Origin: Halanaerobiales bacterium
Lineage (GTDB): Bacteria > Bacillota_F > Halanaerobiia > DY22613
Assembly: GCA_023128035.1 (NCBI GenBank)
Contig: JAGMES010000168.1
Coordinates: 1-8,910, forward strand
Direction: 5' to 3'
DNA: 8,910 bases
In this document: positions 1 through 6,807 of the stretch, piece by piece
Position numbering within the stretch: position 1 is the stretch's first letter
Layout of the letters: each line of letters opens with the position of its first letter
Made by a program: the position numbers and the translations under genes
Notes under the pieces: generated by a model
Database searches by the model: none
What the model was told of the DNA's origin: nothing
The model's input: the letters and a program-made list of their open reading frames with translations, nothing else

Positions 1-34
1 CTCAACCTTGACGGCCGCTCCCTTGTATACGCCG

Positions 35-49
35 TGTTCTCCGACGTCA
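35..49. repeat. Left copy of the 15-base boundary inverted repeat; possible attC core site
   Basis: TGTTCTCCGACGTCA matches the reverse complement of 8754-8768 at 14 of 15 bases. It lies at a sharp change from GC-richer sequence (1-49) to very AT-rich coding sequence, with its last base next to the stop codon of the radical SAM gene. GTTCTCC at 36-42, read on the minus strand as GGAGAAC, would be the inverse core (R'') of an attC site following that gene, though only the AAC/GTT triplet fits the core consensus well. The remaining 1-34 would then be the first half of that attC, cut by the window edge. A transposon terminal repeat is the alternative. Confidence 0.55.
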
Positions 50-1405
50 CTAGCATTTCAATTCAATTTTTATTTTCATTACGCTAATTTCAATATAATT
101 ATCTATTATTGTTCGCATAGGGCATTTTTTATAATTTGATAATTTCATTTTAGAAACAAAACAAGATTTACCACAAAACATAAAATACTTGCAATTTATA
201 CATTTTAGGTCATATCTTAATCTTATTAACTTTAAAATACTTCTCTTAAATTTATTAATACTTGGTTTTCTTTTATAAGAACCAATTTTATATTTATTAT
301 CTGAAATTAAATAATTACATCCATAAACATTCTGTTCTGGCCCAAAAATTAGAAAGTCTTCAAAAGCATTACAAGAAAAAGGGTTGTAAATATATGGGTA
401 ATTTTTGTTCAAGCTCCATTCAATCTTAGTAAAGATATCTCTAATTAAATAATTATCAAAATAATTTATCAATGTCTTACTTTTTTTAATATATTCAAAA
501 CTTTTTTGTAGATCATTTTTATCTAACTGCAAAAAATCAGAGCTAAATATAGGACTAAATGAAAATGTAATATTTTTTGAAGGAATAATTTTTTTATATT
601 TTAATATATTAAACATCTCTTCCATATAATATAAATTATCTATATTGAAATTAATTCTCAAAAATATCTTCTTGTTTTTCTCTAATAGTAATAAAATATT
701 ATCTAAAATTCTATGAAAAGTAGGGGAATTATTAATATGTTTTCTAGTGTTGTTATGAATCTCAGGAGGTCCATCAAGAGTTATTTGAAATTGATCAAAA
801 TATTCTAAATCATCGATAAATTTGTCAATATTGTAACCATTTGTAGTAACAATTAAGTTATTAATTTTTAGATCTGTTTTGTTATCTTTAACATAATTAC
901 TTAGAGTCTTAATATAGTTCTTATTTTTATTTAATAAAGGCTCTCCTCCATATAAATGAATGTTAATTGATCTACCACTATATTGGTTTTTGATATATTC
1001 AAATATGCTATAAATATTTTTTTTAGGATTTACTTGTACCTCTTCATCAGATGAAATATTTTTTTTAATATTATTTTGACTACAATATGGGCATTTAAAA
1101 TTGCAATTATACGTGGGAATAAACATTAAATCTAAAGCAGATTCTTTTTTATAAAATGATTTAATCTTTTTATAAATACTTGTTTGGTTATATCTTTCTA
1201 AAATAATATCTTTAAAATTAACTAAAAAACCTGATTCTTTTAGTAACATAAGTGTCTTTCTTGGTAGCATTTCATACTTCTTATTTATAATTTTTTGATA
1301 AGTCATGTTATTAATTATAATTATATTTCCATTTAGCGTGTGAAGTAATATATAAGAATCCTCATTATATTTATTTTTTGTACAATATTTTGTTAGTTTC
1401 AACAT
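50..1405 (-). CDS. Radical SAM/SPASM peptide-maturase-like protein
   Basis: This 451-residue protein has the layout of a SPASM-type peptide-modifying radical SAM enzyme. Such enzymes use S-adenosylmethionine and a [4Fe-4S] cluster to form a radical on a peptide substrate. Residues 1-90 form a leader-binding-like N-terminal region containing NIIIINNMTYQKI and ESGFLV. The cluster motif CNFKCPYC has C101, C105 and C108, and the SAM-binding GGEP is at 153-156. The C-terminal SPASM region has C345, C363, C402, C405, C411, C415 and C428; the run C402-x2-C-x5-C-x3-C followed by C428 is the classic pattern for two auxiliary clusters. All expected cysteines are present, so the enzyme looks intact. ATG at 1405 has only a weak upstream purine stretch (GAAGAG). 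The gene ends the minus-strand series 7 nt short of the core heptamer at 36-42. The likely substrate is the CCCG peptide encoded at 5669-5803. The bond formed (thioether, carbon-carbon or other) cannot be read from sequence. Confidence 0.9.
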   Translation of the reverse strand: MLKLTKYCTKNKYNEDSYILLHTLNGNIIIINNMTYQKIINKKYEMLPRKTLMLLKESGFLVNFKDIILERYNQTSIYKKIKSFYKKESALDLMFIPTYNCNFKCPYCSQNNIKKNISSDEEVQVNPKKNIYSIFEYIKNQYSGRSINIHLYGGEPLLNKNKNYIKTLSNYVKDNKTDLKINNLIVTTNGYNIDKFIDDLEYFDQFQITLDGPPEIHNNTRKHINNSPTFHRILDNILLLLEKNKKIFLRINFNIDNLYYMEEMFNILKYKKIIPSKNITFSFSPIFSSDFLQLDKNDLQKSFEYIKKSKTLINYFDNYLIRDIFTKIEWSLNKNYPYIYNPFSCNAFEDFLIFGPEQNVYGCNYLISDNKYKIGSYKRKPSINKFKRSILKLIRLRYDLKCINCKYFMFCGKSCFVSKMKLSNYKKCPMRTIIDNYIEISVMKIKIELKC

Positions 1406-1525
1406 AAAATCACTCTTCGAAAATTGCTTTTAAATTTTTATAAAATTAGCCTTTCCCTATTAAGCGATCCCATTTTTTATGAAAGAACCCACACTAATCA
1501 TCCCTTATACCATTTTTCCCAACTA

Positions 1526-1999
1526 TTATTTAGAATCAGAAAGGGACTTTATACTTACACCTGTTAAAATAATATTTCTAAAAAAATGAATAAAAAATAT
1601 AATCCAAAAATTTTTTATTAAAATAAAGACAGCAGATAGAATAATACTAAAAACAAATAAATCAAACATTTTTATAAAATAATTAATTTTATTTGTATAT
1701 TTAACCTTATCCACATGATAAAATGAAAAAATTATTGATGTAATAATTATTGCACTTAATTCACTATTGAAAAAATAAACAAAAAAAGACAAAGTAAATA
1801 TTCTAAAGTATATTTCCTCTAAAAATACAAAAAACATAATGAGAAAAACATTTTTAATATCTATTAATTTACTCATAAAAGATACATTTTTTAAAAAGTG
1901 TAAAATCTTAAAATTAGCGGTAATAAGAAGTGATATTAGCATCGAACTAAAAGATAAAATTATAGACATCAATACAATATAAAAACTAAAATTTAACAC
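1526..1999 (-). CDS. CPBP family intramembrane glutamic protease (Abi/Rce1-like)
   Basis: This 157-residue, strongly hydrophobic protein has several predicted membrane segments and all three CPBP motifs. These are EEIYFR (EExxxR, residues 61-66), FSFYH (FxxxH, 91-95) and HFFRN (HxxxN, 138-142). Members cleave substrates within the membrane and often sit in bacteriocin clusters, acting in self-immunity or peptide processing. Here the gene lies between the acyltransferase-like gene and the radical SAM gene, which fits leader removal or immunity. It is shorter than most family members (commonly around 200 residues or more). The reading frame opens at a GTG (1999) without a clear ribosome binding site, and an in-frame stop lies about 30 bases upstream. 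The N-terminal membrane segments may therefore have been lost or moved out of frame (see the small ORF at 2019-2120). The protease core is intact. Confidence 0.8.
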   Translation of the reverse strand: MLNFSFYIVLMSIILSFSSMLISLLITANFKILHFLKNVSFMSKLIDIKNVFLIMFFVFLEEIYFRIFTLSFFVYFFNSELSAIIITSIIFSFYHVDKVKYTNKINYFIKMFDLFVFSIILSAVFILIKNFWIIFFIHFFRNIILTGVSIKSLSDSK

Positions 2000-2018
2000 C
2001 GAGTCATTAAGTAATAAA

Positions 2019-2120
2019 TTATAAAATTATCATGAACCCAGTATATTTATGGTTCATTTTTAATAAAAATAAAATAAAATAAAATAATATAATTAAAACA
2101 TTTAACAAATTCAAATCCAT
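2019..2120 (-). CDS. Possible small hydrophobic protein, or detached N-terminus of the CPBP protease
   Basis: A 33-codon frame starts at ATG 2120 after a purine-rich GGGGGAAA. It encodes a single hydrophobic segment (LNVLIILFYFILFLL) followed by a short polar tail with K, H and Y. It ends 20 bases before the GTG start of the protease in a different frame. It may be a real membrane peptide, or the first membrane helix of the protease separated by a frameshift. A four-unit AAAAT repeat within it could have slipped. I recognise no family, and low-complexity AT-rich DNA can produce such frames by chance. Confidence 0.3.
   Translation of the reverse strand: MDLNLLNVLIILFYFILFLLKMNHKYTGFMIIL
2066..2085. 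repeat. Short tandem repeat (AAAAT)x4
   Basis: Four perfect copies of the 5-base unit AAAAT lie inside the small hydrophobic frame upstream of the protease. A unit length that is not a multiple of three would shift the frame if copy number changed. However, the frame leading into the protease has a stop between this repeat and the GTG at 1999, so a simple on/off switch of the protease is not supported. Confidence 0.6.
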
Positions 2121-2180
2121 TATAAATTTCCCCCAAATATTAATGAAAATATAATATTTCTAAGATTTGTGGAATAAATC

Positions 2181-2496
2181 TTAAACATCAGCTACATCTA
2201 TTATGTCACCAACCCATTTTTTGATTTAGAGCTTCAAATTTGAAGTCCTGATCTGAAGATTTGGAGCAACTGGAGAACTATGATTTGAAATAGTAGTAGC
2301 CTTAATCCTACGTATTCCCTAGGTTTCATAAGACTGTTTATGAATTCTTTGAATATTCCTCAAAATTTTTTTATCATCTTTTTTACGATTACTTTCTGGT
2401 CTATTAAACCAAGCGTAATTGGAGATCCTTGATACTTTAAGTACTTGGCACATCTTCACAGCAAGAAATTCAGAGCTATATTCTTTGATCTTCTTT
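2181..2496 (-). pseudogene. Decayed IS3-family transposase orfB (N-terminal part)
   Basis: Minus-strand translation gives KKIKEYSSEFLAVKMCQVL, then KVSRISNYAWFNRPESNR and later IHKQSYET. This is the characteristic opening of IS3-family OrfB (a VSRSGYYAW-like motif followed by a K/R-rich linker). A TAG at 2319-2321 interrupts it where the family normally reads ETYG. After another stop the frame gives IKKWVGDIIDVADV, recognisable as the 'WVGDIT' segment that opens the DDE catalytic domain, and then ends at 2181-2183. The region between is scrambled and the rest of the catalytic domain is missing, so it cannot be active. It lies between the protease and the acyltransferase-like gene. Plus-strand frames here are shadows. 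Confidence 0.7.
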
Positions 2497-2599
2497 CAAA
2501 CTCAATTTACGATATCCATAAGATATCTAGGTATGAATTATACTCATGAGTATATTATATATTTTAACTTATTATCCGACAAATTGGGGAAGGTTCACT

Positions 2600-3586
2600 C
2601 TATTTCAATAAATTATGTGTAATATTATATACTTCGATATTAGTATCTTTTTTATATTCATCATATTGCTTTTCATTAACTTTATATATCTTATAAACCA
2701 TTGGATCAAATAAATACATTTCATTGTAAAATTTTATTAAAATAGAGCGTTCAGTATCCATAAGGCTAACATATTTTGAATTATTTAAATCATACTGCTT
2801 ATGTATAGACGGCCATCTTATCCATTGTGAAGGGTAATAATTATTAAAAAAATCAGTTACGCATTGCTCTAAATTATTCTTGATAGATAATTTATATTTA
2901 GGAAAATCATCTATATACTTGACCGTTGGATATAATTTTAATATTATATCATTTTCATTAGTTTTAACCCAGAAACAAGGTATAACATCAGCTTTCGCCA
3001 AATAACCTAATTTAAAAATTCCCAATGCAAGTTTTATAGATAATTCATCATTAATCCGTAAATTAAAATATTTATTAAAGTATCCCCCATCGAAATTTAA
3101 ACGTAAAAACCTAATATTTTTATTTTCTATAAATTGCTTTATTCCTTTTACTCCAAATAAAGTTCTTGCTCTTTTTTCTTTAAAATTTTCCCGCTCGTCC
3201 TCATTTAATGTATATTTTTCCATAACCTTATTAAGAAATTGATTTTGATTTTCCCCGTCATAAAGCAAATGATAGATATTATCTTTAAATAAATTTTCTA
3301 ACTCAAAAAAATATGATTGATAATAAGTACTTAAATTTAAGAATAATATTTTATTGTTACTATTAAAAATATCATTCTTGTTATTTAAGTCATATACAAT
3401 ATTATATAATAATTCGTTATTTGATTTTGTACCAAATAATTGTTTATATGCATCTATATCATAAGCATAATTTTTTAAATAATCACTGTATGTACTTGTC
3501 AATTTTGAGGTAGAAACATTAAAATGATTTAAAACATAATACTGATTGCAAAAGATAACTAAATCCTTTGTTTTTTGTAAATCCAT
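2600..3586 (-). CDS. LpxL/LPLAT-like acyltransferase-fold protein, possibly with an altered active site
   Basis: This 328-residue protein has no transmembrane look. Its middle resembles the lysophospholipid/lipid A acyltransferase (LpxL-type) fold. It has an NFDGG segment at 164-168, LALGIFKLGYLAKADVIPCFW at about 186-206 (family pattern: small-residue helix, then V-I-P), and a distal LEQCVTDFFNNYYPSQWIRW at 239-258 like the family's 'P.QW.W' end. The family's catalytic HxxxxE/D is expected near residues 90-95, but the sequence there is QSYFFE, so the histidine seems replaced by glutamine. Residues 268-328 extend past the fold and contain MYLFDPMVYKIYKV, a beta-rich stretch faintly like leader-binding domains. 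ATG 3586 has AGGGAG about 12 bases upstream. If active, it might attach a fatty acyl chain to the peptide; if inactive, it may bind lipid or the precursor. The fold call rests on motif reading alone. IS relics flank the gene on both sides. Confidence 0.5.
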   Translation of the reverse strand: MDLQKTKDLVIFCNQYYVLNHFNVSTSKLTSTYSDYLKNYAYDIDAYKQLFGTKSNNELLYNIVYDLNNKNDIFNSNNKILFLNLSTYYQSYFFELENLFKDNIYHLLYDGENQNQFLNKVMEKYTLNEDERENFKEKRARTLFGVKGIKQFIENKNIRFLRLNFDGGYFNKYFNLRINDELSIKLALGIFKLGYLAKADVIPCFWVKTNENDIILKLYPTVKYIDDFPKYKLSIKNNLEQCVTDFFNNYYPSQWIRWPSIHKQYDLNNSKYVSLMDTERSILIKFYNEMYLFDPMVYKIYKVNEKQYDEYKKDTNIEVYNITHNLLK

Positions 3587-3639
3587 TTTTTGCTTTCAAC
3601 TCCCTTCTAACTATTAAAGAAGAATTGTACCCCCCCACG

Positions 3640-4505
3640 AACTGTGTGCAATGGCAATGGTTTTATCAAATCCTCGTTATAAGTACGTTGAATGGCTTGA
3701 TCGACATCCCGTCACCACAAACTTCATCAACTTTCACGAGCGAGCTTTCGAATACTTTGGTAGCATGCCTGAAGAGATCGTCTACGATCAGGACAGACTG
3801 CTCATTGTCAGTGAAAACTTTAGTTATATCATCTACACCTACGAGTTTGCGAACTACCGGCAGCGGAAAAAGTTCAACACATTCATCTGTCGGGGCTCTG
3901 ACCCTGAAACCAAAGGACGGATCGAAGCAGTGGTCAAATATATAAAGAATAATTTCGCGCATCATAGAGTCTTTACCTTTAACCAGCAGACACCGGAATG
4001 GCTAGAACGAACGGGTAATGCACTGGTTCATGGGACAAAAAAAAGGTACCTGCTGAGGTTTTTTCCACAGAAAAAACACTCCTCAAGCAAGTCCCAGACC
4101 CAAGGATCATCAGAAAAGACAACACAGTTAAATTTGAATCCAACCGATATTCTGTCCCCCTAGGCACCTATTAGCCTGGCAAAGAAATTGGATTAACGGT
4201 AACTGACGATGACGAAAAGCTGCAGATCATCGATCTGGATACCGGAGAGATATTGATTGAGCATAGTATCTGTCATGGAAAAGGTCAGCTGATCCAAGAT
4301 ACTAACCATCTCCGCGATCACAGTGTGAATCGTGGTGGACAGAGAGATTTGGAGTGCTACGGCGTTTGCTTCCGTACTTGAGAATCTTAACAAAATGCCA
4401 GATCACCAAAGCGATTCAACGGACATCGCATTGTCCTTACCCGAGAAATATCACGTTGTAACTGAGGTAAGGGATTTGGCCGAATACGAAAAACTAATGA
4501 GGTGA
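3640..4505 (+). pseudogene. istA: istA pseudogene (IS21 transposase, N-terminally truncated, frameshifted)
   Basis: Frame one (from about 3640) gives AMAMVLSNPRYKYVEW, then FEYFGSMPEEIVYDQDRL and DPETKGRIEAVVKYIKNNF, then LERTGNALVHGT. These are the IS21 IstA catalytic core with its second Asp (in VYDQD) and a Glu (in KGRIE). Near 4040-4050 the frame shifts and continues as RIIRKDNTVKFESNRYSVPL, the C-terminal beta-barrel domain, with a TAG after GTY at about 4170. Another shift near 4380 leads to LAEYEKLMR and TGA at 4503-4505. The helix-turn-helix region and first catalytic Asp are absent. It cannot encode a working transposase. Confidence 0.88.
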
Positions 4506-4509
4506 TCCC

Positions 4510-5282
4510 ATGGACAGAAAGCATGAAATTCATCAGTATTTGACAACATTACAGATATTCTCACCGAAAGAGAATCTTGATGATATTCTACTCCACGCTG
4601 AAAAAGAACAAAAATCGTATCAGGCTTTAGTTTATGACCTGTTGAAAGCGGAGATCGATTAGCATCATTCCCGAGCTATAGAACGACGTCTCCGACAGTC
4701 CAACCTATATTCGGACAAGACGATTGAGACCCTCGACTTTGGCTTCCAGATTTCCATAACGTAGCGTGAAGTGAATCAGATTCTGGAGTTTGAGTGGCTA
4801 CAACAGGCGATTAACCTGATCTTCCTGAGCCCCCCAGGGGTCGAGAAGACTCACTGACCACAAGCATCGGCCTAAAAGCCATTGATGCTGGCTACAAAGT
4901 GGTATTCCTGAGCATGGATCAGTTGATCACCTACTGAAAACGCATCAAGTCCTGAAAAAAGCCAGCAACAGTTGAAGAGAATACGGGATACCAACCTTGT
5001 TGCGATTGACGAGTTGGGATACCTTCCCATTACTCGGCAGGAATCAAACCTATTTTCCAGCTCATTTCGGAGCTCTACGAGCATACCTCATTGATCATCA
5101 CCTCTAACAAGGGTTTTAATGATTGGACCGAAATGATGGGTGGTGATCCGGTAATCACAACTACAATTCTTGACCGAATCATGCACTATAGTGAGATCTT
5201 CAACCTCAGTGGCAAAGCTACCGACTGGAACACCATGAGAAAACATTTACTGGGGAGAATATTTAAACACATTGTGGCATAG
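4510..5282 (+). pseudogene. istB: istB pseudogene (IS21 helper ATPase)
   Basis: An ATG follows the istA stop by four bases and opens with KENLDDILLHAEKEQKSYQ. Stops appear soon after (TAG at about 4660). Recognisable pieces persist: a degraded Walker A (LSPPGVEKTH), a Walker B-like NLVAIDELGYLPI in a shifted frame near 5000, and the last 63 codons open from 5091 as IITSNKGFNDWTEMMGGDPV, then LDRIMHYSEIFNLSG. IstB is the AAA+ partner of IstA. At least four disruptions make it non-functional. The minus-strand frames over this region are shadows. Confidence 0.88.
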
Positions 5283-5347
5283 ATAACTGCCAACCAGTTA
5301 GGTAAAATTATTGGTCATTTTTTCGCCAAAACTGCTTGACACTTACA

Positions 5348-5501
5348 CCTATGTTCACTATACTGTTTGACCCATCTACGAACAGAAGTAGGGGTTACCC
5401 CTATATCTTTAGTTACATCACTTACTTTCTTTCCAAGTTCGGTAACAAGTTTAATAATTTCTTTTTTATATTCTGGTGTAAATCTCTTTTTCCCATTAGC
5501 T
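5348..5501 (-). pseudogene. IS3-family orfA fragment (truncated by the IS21-type element)
   Basis: Minus-strand translation gives NGKKRFTPEYKKEIIKLV, then KKVSDVTKDIGVTPTSVRRW and VKQYSEHR. This is the helix-turn-helix N-terminus of an IS3-type OrfA, about 50 residues, ending exactly where the IS21 right end begins. The natural start ATG (5494-5496) is one base out of frame with this reading, because the run after ATGGG has five A where six would restore MGKKRF. The gene is thus both frameshifted and truncated. Confidence 0.8.
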
Positions 5502-5564
5502 GAACACTTCCTCTCTTAATTCTATTATAGCAAACTTTCTATGTGTCCAGCAAACCGGGTACAG
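5502..5564 (-). mobile_element. Left end of an IS3-family element
   Basis: Read on the minus strand this begins TGTACCCGGTTTGCTGGACA, typical of the TG-starting termini of IS3-family elements. It continues through a TATAAT-like box and an AGAGGAAGTG ribosome-binding-like stretch before the orfA fragment. With 5348-5501 it forms the surviving 5' end of the element. The outer edge near 5564 is estimated from the TG terminus. Confidence 0.6.
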
Positions 5565-5579
5565 ACCAAATTACATTGT

Positions 5580-5617
5580 CATTAAAAATGATATTATTTC
5601 GTGATGGGCAAACTAGG
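5580..5617. repeat. Inverted repeat, copy downstream of the peptide gene
   Basis: This stretch and the reverse complement of 5852-5886 align over about 36 bases with a few mismatches and a 2-base gap. They include the exact 13-base core TTATTTCGTGATG at 5595-5607. The pair brackets the CCCG peptide gene symmetrically, giving a 307-bp unit. It could be the end of a MITE-like unit, one side of an invertible segment, or a duplicated regulatory site. I see no obvious target-site duplication outside it. Confidence 0.75.
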
Positions 5618-5668
5618 AAATTTATTATTTATCTAAGAACTAAATTTACAATATGTTTTCTTCGCCAT

Positions 5669-5803
5669 TTATTTCATTGGTTTTTCTGTATTCACTCCAC
5701 AACAACAAGCTGCTAAATTAGGAAGCAACTCTTCAAGGTTTACTTCCTCAAGATTTTTTTTGTTCATTATTTCTATTTCATCTTTAACCTTAACTTTTTT
5801 CAT
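5669..5803 (-). CDS. Small Cys-Cys-Cys-Gly peptide, candidate RiPP precursor
   Basis: A 44-residue peptide begins MKKVKVKDEIEIMNKK, continues NLEEVNLEELLPNLAA, and ends CCCGVNTEKPMK. It starts at ATG 5803 behind AAAGGAGGT (5815-5822), an excellent ribosome binding site 11 bases away, which argues that it is translated. The first 32 residues are charged and amphipathic with two LEE repeats, like a RiPP leader. The only cysteines are the consecutive C33-C35 followed by Gly, leaving a core of roughly 10-12 residues. It lies directly downstream of an ABC exporter and on the same strand as a SPASM radical SAM enzyme. Adjacent cysteines could become thioethers, heterocycles or a lipidation site. 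I do not recognise the family, and the cleavage site is unknown. 'LPNLAA' before the cysteines is one candidate. Confidence 0.75.
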   Translation of the reverse strand: MKKVKVKDEIEIMNKKNLEEVNLEELLPNLAACCCGVNTEKPMK

Positions 5804-5851
5804 AATAATCTTACACCTCCTTTCTTTTAATAATAATCCGAACGCTTAATC

Positions 5852-5886
5852 CCTAGTTCACTCATCACGAAATAACATCATTAATG
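5852..5886. repeat. Inverted repeat, copy upstream of the peptide gene
   Basis: Partner of 5580-5617, with core CATCACGAAATAA at 5862-5874. It lies between a possible promoter (near 5910-5939) and the peptide's ribosome binding site, so it would be in the 5' untranslated region of the peptide mRNA. The other copy would be in the 3' part, allowing the transcript to close into a stem around the coding sequence. Confidence 0.75.
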
Positions 5887-5909
5887 TTTTATGTACTAGA
5901 TTTTTGAAC

Positions 5910-5939
5910 ATTATAAAACTAAGAATTACTGATAATGAA
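5910..5939 (-). promoter_or_regulatory. Possible promoter for the peptide gene
   Basis: On the minus strand a perfect TATAAT (5910-5915) is preceded 18 bases upstream by a poor -35 match, TTCATT (5934-5939). It would start transcription just ahead of the upstream inverted repeat and the peptide gene, giving the precursor its own high-level transcript apart from the exporter. In DNA this AT-rich, a TATAAT alone is weak evidence. The rest of the gap between 5887 and 6039 shows no gene and no convincing terminator. Confidence 0.35.
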
Positions 5940-6039
5940 ACTGCTCAACTTACTTTCTAATTTACCCGGGAGTACAACAAAAAACAAACTTCAATCTACA
6001 TTTTTAGTTATTTAATTCGCTTTCAATAATATATAAAGT

Positions 6040-6807
6040 TTAATAGCTGGTTAACATCCCTTTTTTTAAAGTTATTTTTTCAAAATATTTAAAGAGAAAT
6101 ATACCAATTAGCAAATGTGAAAGGCCAAATATCAACGAAATTATATATTCAAAACTTAAGATATAGACTGCTTCATAATTTCTTATCAACTGCACTGCCA
6201 TTGCTCCAGGAATATAACCTAAAATATACCTAAAAACTACCGGAAGACTATCATAAGGAATCAAAACAATAAATAGATAAGCAAACTGAAGAATGGAAGC
6301 AAGTTCACCAATTCTTTTAAATCTTAGAGTTAGACCCGACAAAATATATCCGATTCCTAACAAACTTAAAAAAAATGAAAAAAGTATAAAGAAAAAACTA
6401 ACAGTTAAAGAAATCCTTATTTTTAATAGTGTTATAAATAGACCCACAAAAAGAGATAATTTAAATGTATTAAATAACAAAGAAACAAAATTCCGTACAG
6501 TTATTACCTTAAAGAGCCTTGAAGGCATAGTATAGATCCTTTCCAGAGTTCCAAGTTGTGCTTCTCTAGCTATACTCATACCCATTTCTGAAATTATTAA
6601 CATACTCATAATCCCAAGACAATAACTTAAAAAAAGAGTCGTTAAATCTTTATCTCCCCCCCCTAATGAAAGATTAATACCAAAATAAATAGAAATAAAA
6701 GAAAGGCTAATAATAAACATATCAGTAAGAGGTTCAAGGGGATACCTCTTTAAAATAAGCAAACACCTTACAATCTCTGCCTTAATTAATAAAAAATTAG
6801 ATTTCAT
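6040..6807 (-). CDS. ABC-2 type transporter permease
   Basis: This 255-residue membrane protein has about six hydrophobic segments. The polar stretch REAQLGTLERIYTMP (about residues 80-95) matches the conserved ABC-2 loop that follows the second helix and contacts the ATPase. Length and layout are typical of single-permease ABC-2 exporters used for drugs, peptides or lipids. Its ATG overlaps the ATPase stop in ATGA (4 nt), and the ribosome binding site GGAGGAGG lies inside the last ATPase codons, so the two are translationally coupled. With the ATPase it most likely exports the CCCG peptide product or protects the producer. There is no peptidase C39 domain, so leader removal must be done elsewhere, possibly by the CPBP protease. 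The gene looks intact. Confidence 0.9.
   Translation of the reverse strand: MKSNFLLIKAEIVRCLLILKRYPLEPLTDMFIISLSFISIYFGINLSLGGGDKDLTTLFLSYCLGIMSMLIISEMGMSIAREAQLGTLERIYTMPSRLFKVITVRNFVSLLFNTFKLSLFVGLFITLLKIRISLTVSFFFILFSFFLSLLGIGYILSGLTLRFKRIGELASILQFAYLFIVLIPYDSLPVVFRYILGYIPGAMAVQLIRNYEAVYILSFEYIISLIFGLSHLLIGIFLFKYFEKITLKKGMLTSY

Larger units (their letters stand above)
3637..5347 (+). mobile_element. Decayed IS21-family insertion sequence
   Basis: A plus-strand istA/istB pair in the normal IS21 order, clearly less AT-rich than the surrounding genes. The right end is recognisable as CAAAACTGCTTGACACTTACA, ending near 5347 in the TACA style of IS21 termini. The left end is not intact: homology starts inside istA just after a run of seven C (3630-3636), so the terminal repeat, the DNA-binding N-terminus and the first catalytic Asp are gone. 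Both genes carry many stops and frameshifts. The right end cuts an IS3-type orfA at 5348, so this element inserted into, or recombined with, an older IS3 copy. It separates the acyltransferase-like gene from the peptide gene and exporter. Confidence 0.85.

Noticed and set aside
1406..1525. Second precursor peptide between protease and radical SAM genes
   Set aside because: Only a 14-codon frame without cysteines and with a poor ribosome binding site is present.
2066..2085. Phase-variable on/off switch of the protease
   Set aside because: Adding one repeat unit would enter the protease frame, but that frame has a stop near 2028, so no fused protein results.
2419..2622. Plus-strand 67-codon open frame
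   Set aside because: It overlaps the decayed IS3 orfB and the end of the acyltransferase-like gene, has no ribosome binding site and shows no family resemblance.
3568..3965. Plus-strand and minus-strand frames over istA
   Set aside because: They are alternative frames of the recognisable IstA catalytic core; their translations are Ser/Thr- or Val-rich with no domain.
5580..5886. CRISPR array
   Set aside because: There are only two copies, inverted, with a coding gene between them.
6293..6535. Plus-strand 80-codon frame inside the permease gene
   Set aside because: Antisense shadow of an intact ABC-2 permease.
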